Positions 5,222-10,798 of a stretch of DNA of 32,257 nucleotides are shown piece after piece. Under the pieces are notes generated by a model. It was not told the DNA's origin. It was given only the letters and a program-made list of their open reading frames with translations, and searched no databases. The DNA lies in the IMG/VR virus record IMGVR_UViG_3300044675_000655, positions 1-32,257 of that record, one strand, 5' to 3'. A program made the translations under genes and the position numbers. The first letter of the stretch is position 1; each line of letters begins with the position of its first letter. The DNA is from a virus.

Positions 5222-5679
5222 AATAATTTCTCGTTTTCAGATGAAATGGTAAACTGCTTTTTAATCTGTTCAATCGTTACTTTATTAGCTTTTAATGCCT
5301 CTTTGGCTCCATTCCACTTTGGATGATTTGGCGTAAGGTCTAGCGAATTTTTTACAATTCTTAAAGCGTCGTGTATTTCTCCAAATGCTCTAACTTTTTC
5401 GGTTGAAATCTCTATTTTCTTACCAATCCAATCCTCAATATAATTGGAGTTCATTGTCTTAGCAGTAACTTTTAAATTGGTTGCGTTCATAATCATTGGC
5501 TTGTATTCGTCAAAAAACAAAACAATGCATTCGCTTTGCCCTCCTTTACCATCGTGTACCATTTGCTTTTTAATTTCTTTAATGGTTGCAACAATGTTTT
5601 TGGTTTGACCATTGGAATCGATTAAATCCCAGCTACCTAAATAATCGGTGTTTTTTAATTTTTTAAAATGTGTTTTCAT
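5212..5679 (-). CDS. Phage OB-like ssDNA-binding-type protein of the recombination operon, 155 aa
   Basis: The product has the pattern LGSWDLI at residues 14-20, then a strand-rich core with CIVLFFDEYKPMIMNATN (about 51-68) and EDWIGKKIEISTEKV (about 81-95). This arrangement occurs in small phage proteins encoded beside exonucleases and is compatible with an OB fold. It probably binds or protects single-stranded DNA made by the downstream nuclease. No SSB-like tip is present here; the 99-aa protein near 183 has one instead. The start is supported by the AAACACCTATG context. Confidence 0.65.
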   Translation of the reverse strand: MKTHFKKLKNTDYLGSWDLIDSNGQTKNIVATIKEIKKQMVHDGKGGQSECIVLFFDEYKPMIMNATNLKVTAKTMNSNYIEDWIGKKIEISTEKVRAFGEIHDALRIVKNSLDLTPNHPKWNGAKEALKANKVTIEQIKKQFTISSENEKLLCN

Positions 5680-5691
5680 AGGTGTTTAGTT

Positions 5692-5958
5692 TTAAAGGTT
5701 ACGTTCAATTTCAATTTCAATTTCTGCCAATAAGCTTGGCGTTGGCTTTACCTCAATTACTTCGTCAGTTATTTCGTCGTTAAACGAAAGGCTTGCCGTG
5801 TGGTCAATAGTTACCTCGGTTTCGCCGTATCCCGGACAAACATCGGTATCGTCTTCGCCCCAGTAGCTAACTGAGTAATCTCCAGTCCAATAGTACGTTT
5901 TGCCTTCGTACTCAAATTCGATTTCTTGGTCGTAATAATTTTGCTCGTCGTAATTCAT
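5692..5958 (-). CDS. Highly acidic small protein, first gene of the early operon, 88 aa
   Basis: The 88 residues are very rich in Asp, Glu and Tyr and poor in Lys and Arg (for example QEIEFEYEGKTYYW, residues 11-24, and EIEIEIERNL at the C-terminus). No signal peptide or membrane segment is visible. Alternating acidic and hydrophobic residues suggest beta strands with a negative face. It is the first gene after the early promoter, a position where phages often place host-takeover or DNA-mimic inhibitors. A DNA-mimic or anti-restriction role is inferred only from charge and position. Confidence 0.7.
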   Translation of the reverse strand: MNYDEQNYYDQEIEFEYEGKTYYWTGDYSVSYWGEDDTDVCPGYGETEVTIDHTASLSFNDEITDEVIEVKPTPSLLAEIEIEIERNL

Positions 5959-5986
5959 TGGGTTAGTATTTAAATGAATAATGAAC

Positions 5987-6017
5987 CAAATTTATAAGCA
6001 ATAAATTAAAAACAAAA
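5987..6017 (-). promoter_or_regulatory. Early promoter, minus strand
   Basis: The -7 box TAAATTTG (5987-5994) lies 18 bp from a TTTTG -33 element (6013-6017). It reads into the acidic-protein gene starting at 5958. It is the only convincing promoter before the recombination operon, placed back to back with the plus-strand island. Confidence 0.68.
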
Positions 6018-6052
6018 GAAAAAGTAAAAATATTTTCAACACTTCGACGCGG

Positions 6053-6088
6053 TTTGTCAACCAATAAATTTTAATTCGTTATAACTTG
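6053..6088 (+). promoter_or_regulatory. Possible plus-strand promoter of the small island
   Basis: TTTG (6053-6056) and the -7-like TATAACTTG (6080-6088) are the best plus-strand elements before the ATG at 6100. The -7 box departs from TAnnTTTG. The implied start would give a very short leader or a leaderless mRNA. Confidence 0.35.
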
Positions 6089-6099
6089 CAAAAAAAACA

Positions 6100-6348
6100 A
6101 TGGACGAAAGCCAAGTTTTAAATCCGTTTGGCTACGGAAATGCCAGCCGGGTAATTGACGAAAACAGAAAGCCAGCGGAATGGTATTGGGACTATTTAGA
6201 GTTTAACGAAGTGTTTGCCGAAAACGAGTTTTACGTTTTATTCTCGGACGGCTTGCTAGTTAAAAAAGGTCGGTCTAAGTTTAGGACTTCCCAATATTTA
6301 AAAGGCGAACGTTTCACCTCATTTAAAAAGGTTTATGAAAGGCTTTAA
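6100..6348 (+). CDS. Hypothetical protein, first gene of the plus-strand island, 82 aa
   Basis: The product starts MDESQVLNPFGYGNASRVID and ends with a basic segment (KKGRSKFRTSQYL, then FKKVYERL). Aromatic residues are frequent in the middle (EWYWDYLEF). I do not recognise a family. It is one of only three genes read from the plus strand. Its last 14 bases overlap the tiny membrane-peptide gene that follows. The opposite orientation to all other genes suggests separate control. Confidence 0.7.
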   Translation: MDESQVLNPFGYGNASRVIDENRKPAEWYWDYLEFNEVFAENEFYVLFSDGLLVKKGRSKFRTSQYLKGERFTSFKKVYERL

Positions 6349-6415
6349 AGAGTTTTTATTTGTTGTACTTGGCGCGATTGCTTTTGCCGTGTTCGTAATC
6401 TGGCTTTACTCATAA
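6335..6415 (+). CDS. Tiny single-TM peptide, 26 aa
   Basis: An ATG at 6335 opens MKGFKEFLFVVLGAIAFAVF and ends at TAA 6413-6415, sharing its last base with the ATG of the next gene (TAATG). A charged start followed by about 18 hydrophobic residues and WLYS predicts a membrane-spanning peptide. The tight overlaps with both neighbours argue that it is translated. Function unknown. Confidence 0.55.
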   Translation: MKGFKEFLFVVLGAIAFAVFVIWLYS

Positions 6416-6729
6416 TGGAATTTAACATTGCAGTTTCGGTGGTCCTTGAGGATATTCAAGAAATGCTAATTGCGAAAAATCAAAAGTACGGCAACTCAGC
6501 GCTTGAGCCGCTTGGTGTATTTAGCAAGCTAACGCCAGAACAAGCTTTATTTGTAAGGATTGACGATAAGCTAAAACGAATTAAAAACGGCTCTTTAGAA
6601 AATGACGATGAAGACGTTGTTAATGATTTAATCGGCTACCTTGTTTTGTTAAAAGTAATTGAAAATTCAAAACGTAATTACGACGAACTAGACGGGTCCC
6701 ATAAATGGAAAAGCGTTAAAAATTTGTAA
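6415..6729 (+). CDS. DUF1599-type (nucleotide-modification associated) all-alpha protein
   Basis: The 104-residue product matches the DUF1599 pattern. A helix ending KNQKYGNSALEPLGVF (residues 22-37) is followed by LFVRIDDKLKRIKNG (about 45-59) and DDEDVVNDLIGYLVLLKV (about 63-80). The acidic residues resemble the metal site of all-alpha NTP pyrophosphatases such as MazG. Members of this family occur beside phage nucleotide-modification genes. It may therefore hydrolyse or sanitise a nucleotide used in modified DNA. The family assignment is good; the substrate is unknown. It is the last gene of the plus-strand island. Confidence 0.78.
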   Translation: MEFNIAVSVVLEDIQEMLIAKNQKYGNSALEPLGVFSKLTPEQALFVRIDDKLKRIKNGSLENDDEDVVNDLIGYLVLLKVIENSKRNYDELDGSHKWKSVKNL

Positions 6730-6771
6730 AACATAGTTTACAATTTGGCGCGTTTTGTAAAAAATGTTTAA

Positions 6772-6797
6772 CGTTATCGGAAATCTTTCGAATAACG
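6772..6797. terminator. Stem-loop between convergent genes
   Basis: A 12-position stem with a 2-bp internal mismatch (CGTTAT with ATAACG outside, GAAA with TTTC inside) lies between the plus-strand gene ending at 6729 and the minus-strand gene ending at 6824. A second weak stem, GGTAAA with TTTACC, follows on the plus-strand side with a T-rich stretch between. Together they could stop transcription from both directions. Neither has a clean U-run directly after the stem. Confidence 0.4.
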
Positions 6798-6823
6798 CGG
6801 GTAAATTTTGCACTTTTTTACCT

Positions 6824-7363
6824 TCAAAATAACTTTTTAGAAACGCCGATTTGGTGAACTCTTTGCAAAGGCTGGTATTGGTAACTAAATAAATACTTGT
6901 TGTCCAAATAGCTTACGTTTGCGCTTGGTTGTAACAAAGAGTTTACGTTTGCGCCTAAATATATTCCTTTGCTCTTCTTAATTATGGTCTCTGTTTTTGT
7001 CTCGGTTATCGTATTAGTTACCACCGGTATTTTATAATCGTTCGTAGCGGTAATTTTAAGCACCTCTCCCAAGACTTCGCCGCTCACGTTAGTACTTCCA
7101 TACTCGAAAGGAAAAGACGCGTTAAACTGGCTTATTTTAGGCTTAAAATCGATTAGTACCGTATCCCTTAAAACTTCCGTTTTAATCTTAGTTTTTGGCA
7201 CATAAATAGTATCCTTTTGGCTTACAAAAACCGTGTCCGTTTCTGTTTTAATTTCCGTTTTATAGACGGTTTCAAACTCTGGCCTTGGGAAAAGTACAAA
7301 GGCTAGAATAAAGCCAATTAAAGCGGCTATAATTGCAATGGTAATTTTTTCTCTGTCTTGCAT
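6824..7363 (-). CDS. Membrane-anchored periplasmic protein, spanin-like (DUF6808-like), 179 aa
   Basis: An N-terminal transmembrane helix (IAIIAALIGFILAFVLFP, about residues 9-26) is followed by a T/K/E-rich stalk with repeated TxTVFV and DTIYVP motifs (30-72), a beta-rich middle, a second TETKTET stalk, and a C-terminal domain with alternating strands ending VSKKLF. An inner-membrane anchor plus a long periplasmic stalk at the end of a lysis operon fits an inner-membrane or single-molecule spanin. The final amphipathic strands and terminal Phe resemble an outer-membrane beta-signal, unusual for a spanin. No lipobox is seen. The role is inferred from architecture and position. Confidence 0.65.
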   Translation of the reverse strand: MQDREKITIAIIAALIGFILAFVLFPRPEFETVYKTEIKTETDTVFVSQKDTIYVPKTKIKTEVLRDTVLIDFKPKISQFNASFPFEYGSTNVSGEVLGEVLKITATNDYKIPVVTNTITETKTETIIKKSKGIYLGANVNSLLQPSANVSYLDNKYLFSYQYQPLQRVHQIGVSKKLF

Positions 7364-7584
7364 TATTCGTAAATATCAATGTTTTCGTCTTGCAACAACG
7401 CCTGTAACTGTTCCCTTGTTTCTTTTATAGCATCGTAAGCGCCATCGCTTAAATCTTCAAACTTTAACTTGGCTCGCATCCATTGTTCTAGCTCCCACAA
7501 TACGCCACGATATTTAGTGCCTTCTCTAGCCGCATTGTATTCGTAACTTTCTTCTGGTAGGTTAAACTCTAGTATTGCTTTCAT
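7363..7584 (-). CDS. Small conserved phage protein, 73 aa
   Basis: The sequence MKAILEFNLPEESYEYNAAR then W-E-L-E-Q-W belongs to a widespread small phage protein in which one short strand precedes two helices. The function is unknown. It is acidic and soluble. It overlaps the phosphoesterase stop as ATGA and the following gene by one base, so it is part of the lysis transcript. It may be a partner of the metallophosphoesterase, by adjacency only. Confidence 0.75.
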   Translation of the reverse strand: MKAILEFNLPEESYEYNAAREGTKYRGVLWELEQWMRAKLKFEDLSDGAYDAIKETREQLQALLQDENIDIYE

Positions 7585-8462
7585 AACGGAAATTTACAAG
7601 AATCGATTAACAACTCATAACTCTGTTTTCCCTCTTCGCGTTCCCTAGTTACGTTTAGCGTAAGTATTCGGCCTCCAACAGGTTTAACAGGCGCTCCGCG
7701 TTCAACGTGCCAGCCAAAGGCGCCGTCTTGATACTCTTCTTTATACGAGCCAGTAATTGCAAGGTGAATTTGTTTGTGTTTGTATTCGTAAATCCTCTTT
7801 CCGGGATTGTATTCCATTATTTCGCGCACGTCATTACGGCTTGCGTTTTCGTGAATATGGCCCATAATAAAGACGTCCATATTTTCGTAAGTTTCTAGCG
7901 CTCTGGTCAAGTTAATAGCGCCTTTTGTTACTATACCCCCCCCTCCTGAGCCGTGGAAATACTTAATATTTTTACTCATATGGGTGTTTTCCCAAATTGA
8001 GTATTTAAGTAAAAGCCAGCCGCCATAACCTCCAGTTTGAACGTTAGTTTTGTTCGTGTAATTGAGCAAATCGACAAATCTTTGCAAAGGGTCTGTTTCT
8101 AGGTTTTTAATAATTGCCGTTTCGTGGTTTCCGTAGCCAATAACTGTTAACAAATCCGCGTAAGGCGACCAATACTCAACGGCGGTTTCAATTACCGCGT
8201 CTATGTAATTGGCTTTGTTATGTTCTGGGAGAATGTCTTTTTTATTTCGCCTTGGGTCGTACTTACCTTGCATTAAACAAAAGAAATCGCCGTTTACAAA
8301 GATTGGAATTTGATTCTCTTTGCAATATTCCAAATGCGCCTTTAGCATTTTGCGGTCGCATTTAGGATTATCCCAATGCACGTCGCTAAGTAAGGCTAAT
8401 CGGTTTTCGTCCTTGCTTAGTGCGATTGTATGCACGTTGCGCGCAATTTTAGTTAATTCCAT
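7581..8462 (-). CDS. Calcineurin-like metallophosphoesterase, 293 aa
   Basis: All five metal-site motifs of the calcineurin-like superfamily are present in order: SDVHWD (D27, H29), NGDFF (D59), GNHE (N112, H113), HGSG (H170) and GHIHE (H202, H204). It should therefore be an active two-metal phosphoesterase, with phosphodiesters or DNA as possible substrates. No extra domain is visible, unlike SbcD. It lies in the lysis operon between the homing endonuclease and a small conserved gene. The codons for SGGGG contain an 8-base G run on the coding strand (7936-7943), which could slip and truncate the protein. The ATG at 8462 shares a base with the preceding TAA. Confidence 0.88.
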   Translation of the reverse strand: MELTKIARNVHTIALSKDENRLALLSDVHWDNPKCDRKMLKAHLEYCKENQIPIFVNGDFFCLMQGKYDPRRNKKDILPEHNKANYIDAVIETAVEYWSPYADLLTVIGYGNHETAIIKNLETDPLQRFVDLLNYTNKTNVQTGGYGGWLLLKYSIWENTHMSKNIKYFHGSGGGGIVTKGAINLTRALETYENMDVFIMGHIHENASRNDVREIMEYNPGKRIYEYKHKQIHLAITGSYKEEYQDGAFGWHVERGAPVKPVGGRILTLNVTREREEGKQSYELLIDSCKFPL

Positions 8463-9127
8463 TAAATAGGTATGTTTATGTAAGAGGTTTTATCTTTTAG
8501 CCAGATATATCCTCCAGCTGTCTTTTGACGACCTTTTAAACAATCTGTTATTGATGTTCTATTTAAATTATAAAAATCAATAGCATATTTTGCACAATCC
8601 CATTCTTTTAAAAATACTCCATCAATAGAATACTGGTAAATTTTAAATGCTTTACCATTTTTATGTCCTTTGCTTTCTAGCCAAATACCGGTTTTATTTT
8701 TTTTATGAATTAAAGACATTTTTAATCTAGTTTCATCTGAAACTTTTTTACCTTTTGCCTTTATTCTAATCTTATCTTTGGTTACTTGAGTAAGTATGTG
8801 TCCTTTTAAAGATTGCTTTCTTTTTTCATTTACCTCATGGCTTAGATATCCTCCATTTCCACCATTTGCAATATTACACAAGCTGCCATTTTCCGTATTT
8901 TTTTTATACAAATTGATAAACTCAATTTCTTTTTCACAAGCTTCTTTCCAAGTTATATCTTGAATCATTATTTCTACTCTATATTCAGTAAAATTTACAA
9001 TGTTATTCCAATAGACATTTCTATTTTTACTAGAGTAAGCTCTTTCAAAATCAGATTCACTTTTGCCAATGCCAATATAAAAAGGCTCATTTTTATCAAG
9101 TCTAATATGTCTATAAACGTAAGCCAT
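8462..9127 (-). CDS. GIY-YIG homing endonuclease with NUMOD modules
   Basis: The N-terminal GIY-YIG domain shows a YVYRHIR start and PFYIGIGKS (residues 15-23), R29 and the EKEIEFINLY helix (about 64-73) with the metal-binding Glu. A GGNGG linker then precedes a NUMOD3-like AKGKKVSDETRLKMS (about 124-138). The C-terminus (KIYQYSIDGVFLKEWDCAKY to GGYIWLK, about 162-210) is a NUMOD1/HTH DNA-binding module. This is a free-standing selfish nuclease. It sits exactly in the junction between the peptidase and phosphoesterase genes with one-base contacts at both ends, and its sequence is visibly more AT-rich than both neighbours. Both points indicate insertion by homing. Confidence 0.88.
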   Translation of the reverse strand: MAYVYRHIRLDKNEPFYIGIGKSESDFERAYSSKNRNVYWNNIVNFTEYRVEIMIQDITWKEACEKEIEFINLYKKNTENGSLCNIANGGNGGYLSHEVNEKRKQSLKGHILTQVTKDKIRIKAKGKKVSDETRLKMSLIHKKNKTGIWLESKGHKNGKAFKIYQYSIDGVFLKEWDCAKYAIDFYNLNRTSITDCLKGRQKTAGGYIWLKDKTSYINIPI

Positions 9128-9609
9128 TATTTTAAATCAGCATCGGATTTATACGCAATGTACTTAGTTACTCCAGAAATTCTTTTAGCAACTAAAATTT
9201 GTTTTCTGTTTTTATCTTTGGAATAGCTAACATGAACCCATTCTGGGTTACTATTTTTTGGGAATTCGGCTATTAATTGGTCGAAATCCAGCTTGTTTTT
9301 GATAAAGTCAAAGACCATTCGATTGGTAACTTGTCCGTTTCCGCCATCCATATCGATGTCAATGGCTTGCCCTTTGCAATGCTGAGAAGATGCGCTACCT
9401 TTTATAAAATCGTTTAGTTCCTTTGAGCGGTAACCAGAGCTTATGAAAATAGGCGTATTAAAATGCATTCGGATAGGTTCGAAAACTCTTTCGGCTAAAA
9501 GCTTAAAATTTTCTAAATGCTCGGCGGTTGGCGTGTTGTCAATTCCATTACGCTTGGCCGTGTCGCTTCTAGTAATTTCAGCTAGATTTAAATTAGGACT
9601 TATTTTCAT
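9127..9609 (-). CDS. Peptidase M15-type endolysin (Peptidase_M15_3-like)
   Basis: The 160-residue product carries the zinc peptidase signature of the M15 / D-Ala-D-Ala carboxypeptidase family. SSGYRSKELN (57-66) leads into SSQHCKGQAIDID, giving H77 and D84, and EWVHVS gives H126 as the third ligand. It should cleave peptidoglycan peptide bonds and is the likely cell-wall hydrolase for lysis. There is no signal peptide, so export would need the holin encoded just upstream (17-bp overlap). The C-terminal basic tail (SKDKNRKQILVAKR onward) has no known binding domain. Confidence 0.87.
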   Translation of the reverse strand: MKISPNLNLAEITRSDTAKRNGIDNTPTAEHLENFKLLAERVFEPIRMHFNTPIFISSGYRSKELNDFIKGSASSQHCKGQAIDIDMDGGNGQVTNRMVFDFIKNKLDFDQLIAEFPKNSNPEWVHVSYSKDKNRKQILVAKRISGVTKYIAYKSDADLK

Positions 9610-9817
9610 TGTTTGGCTTTTTAAATATCTTTTCGGCTGCGGTTATTCCTAAAGCTGCGGCCGATAATGCAGCAACAGAATAAACAAGCGGCTCATTTTG
9701 ATTTAAAAACAAAGTAATGCATAAAGTTATTCCGCTGGCCACTCCAACAAGGCGTTTGCTAGATGCTTCGCCGTTTTCGCTAAAAAATCCTTTTGACCAA
9801 CTAAAAAATCGTTTCAT
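9593..9817 (-). CDS. Holin-like two-TM protein, 74 aa
   Basis: Two hydrophobic helices (RLVGVASGITLCITLFL, about 22-38, and LVYSVAALSAAALGITAA, about 44-61) are separated by a short polar turn. A charged start and a basic tail (EKIFKKPNNENKS) flank them. Length, topology and position directly before the M15 peptidase fit a class II-type phage holin of Bacteroidota phages. It would open the inner membrane to release the endolysin. The ATG overlaps the preceding small gene as ATGA. Confidence 0.75.
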   Translation of the reverse strand: MKRFFSWSKGFFSENGEASSKRLVGVASGITLCITLFLNQNEPLVYSVAALSAAALGITAAEKIFKKPNNENKS

Positions 9818-9939
9818 CGTCCTTGCCCTCTATAAGTTTTAGGTTTTTGCTGGCTCTTTGAATAAGCCTTTTTGGCTTTGCCGTTTCGACGCTTGCCAAA
9901 TGATGTTGGCTTTAAATTTGAGTTACTTCCCTTTTTCAT
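9814..9939 (-). CDS. Very basic small protein, 41 aa
   Basis: An ATG at 9939 reads MKKGSNSNLKPTSFGKRRNG and ends in a TGA overlapping the holin ATG (ATGA). The product has about a dozen Lys and Arg residues, almost no acidic residues and no hydrophobic core, so it is probably disordered and nucleic-acid or membrane-surface binding. Coupling to the holin suggests a lysis or timing role, but nothing in the sequence proves it. Confidence 0.6.
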   Translation of the reverse strand: MKKGSNSNLKPTSFGKRRNGKAKKAYSKSQQKPKTYRGQGR

Positions 9940-10126
9940 TTTTGCGCTGCTCAAATAAAGCCTTTTCGTTTTTAATCTTGAATATTAGCCAAACGATTGA
10001 AAGACAAGAAATAATCACCGTTAGGAAAATATTTATGTTCATTAAATCCAGACTTTGAAACACGTTCGCAATAATTGCCGCAAGTGTGCTTGGTAGTCCT
10101 ATTTCGTCCTTTTGGAAAATATTCAT
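9923..10126 (-). CDS. Single-TM membrane protein of the lysis operon, 67 aa
   Basis: From the ATG at 10126 the product begins MNIFQKDEIGLPSTLAAIIA and has one strong transmembrane helix (NIFLTVIISCLSIVWLIF, about residues 32-49) followed by a highly charged KIKNEKALFEQRKNEKGK tail. A TTG at 10174 would add 16 residues but lies almost against the terminator. The helix plus charged coil fits a spanin subunit, an anti-holin or a holin partner. It is the first gene after the structural-operon terminator. A TATATTTG-like box, TATTTTTG (10151-10158), could start its mRNA, but no well-spaced -33 box is seen. Confidence 0.65.
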   Translation of the reverse strand: MNIFQKDEIGLPSTLAAIIANVFQSLDLMNINIFLTVIISCLSIVWLIFKIKNEKALFEQRKNEKGK

Positions 10127-10176
10127 TTCATTTAATAGCGTTTCGTTTACCAAAAATAAGTCATTTATAGGCAAAT

Positions 10177-10198
10177 AAAAAAGGGCTATTTCTAGCCC
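10177..10198 (-). terminator. Intrinsic terminator ending the tail operon
   Basis: Minus-strand GGGCTA-GAAA-TAGCCC is a perfect 6-bp stem with a stable GAAA tetraloop, followed by TTTTTT. It lies 26 bases after the last tail-region gene and before the lysis genes. Confidence 0.88.
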
Positions 10199-10224
10199 TC
10201 TAAATTCTCGGTAATGGTTTACCC

Positions 10225-10503
10225 TTACTTGTCGCTCAAAGCCTCAAATAAAGGCGCTAAAACAAGCACAGTAAAGCCTTTAGCCTTTACCTTGTCCTTA
10301 ATCAAATCGGCATCGCTTTTGGTCATTTCAATCTCGCCCTCAGAATAGTAAATCTTTTTTGCCAACTCATAAACTCTAATTGGGTCGTCTTTTTCCTCGG
10401 CGGTAAACAAAGCGTTACCTACTAACTTGGACAATAGCATTGGCTCGCCTTGTAATGGGTTGCCTTCGATGTCCTTAATCTCAATTGCTAAATTGACTTT
10501 CAT
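10225..10503 (-). CDS. Hypothetical phage protein, last gene of the tail operon, 92 aa
   Basis: The product reads MKVNLAIEIKDIEGNPLQGE with a helical middle (VYELAKKIYYSEGEIEMTKS, about residues 44-63) and ends in LVLAPLFEALSDK. Similar small proteins with this two-part layout (a short strand pair plus a helical KIY...D...IK segment) occur in many tailed phages without a firm function. It overlaps the upstream stop by 4 bp. A tail or adsorption accessory role is inferred from position only. Confidence 0.72.
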   Translation of the reverse strand: MKVNLAIEIKDIEGNPLQGEPMLLSKLVGNALFTAEEKDDPIRVYELAKKIYYSEGEIEMTKSDADLIKDKVKAKGFTVLVLAPLFEALSDK

Positions 10504-10781
10504 ATAATGGTTAAGTTTAATTTTTCGGCAATATATGCATAAGCCGCGTCATTTGAATCGTCCCAGTTTAAATAATCCTCGCCGCTCATTGTAACGTTTC
10601 CGTCTGCAAGCGTTTGACCAATAACCAAAGGCATTGCCTCCGTTCCTTCGCCACTTGCACAAAGAGAATAATAAAACGTGCAAGACGTTGCCAAGTTGTC
10701 GTTAATAATTACTGCGTTTAATAAGTTAGCCTCTTGGCTTTCGCCGTTTTTCCAGATGATTACGCTTTCAATTTGTTTCAT
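10500..10781 (-). CDS. Hypothetical tail-region protein, 93 aa
   Basis: The 93-residue product is beta-rich (VIIWKNGESQEANLLNAVII at the start) and ends in a short acidic helical segment (NDAAYAYIAEKLNLTII). No catalytic residues, signal or membrane segment stand out. It directly follows the large fibre gene and precedes the last gene of the operon with ATGA-type overlap. A fibre-tip cap or fibre chaperone is possible from its place after the fibre gene; that is inference. Confidence 0.7.
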   Translation of the reverse strand: MKQIESVIIWKNGESQEANLLNAVIINDNLATSCTFYYSLCASGEGTEAMPLVIGQTLADGNVTMSGEDYLNWDDSNDAAYAYIAEKLNLTII

Positions 10782-10798
10782 ATTTTTTTTATTTAAAG

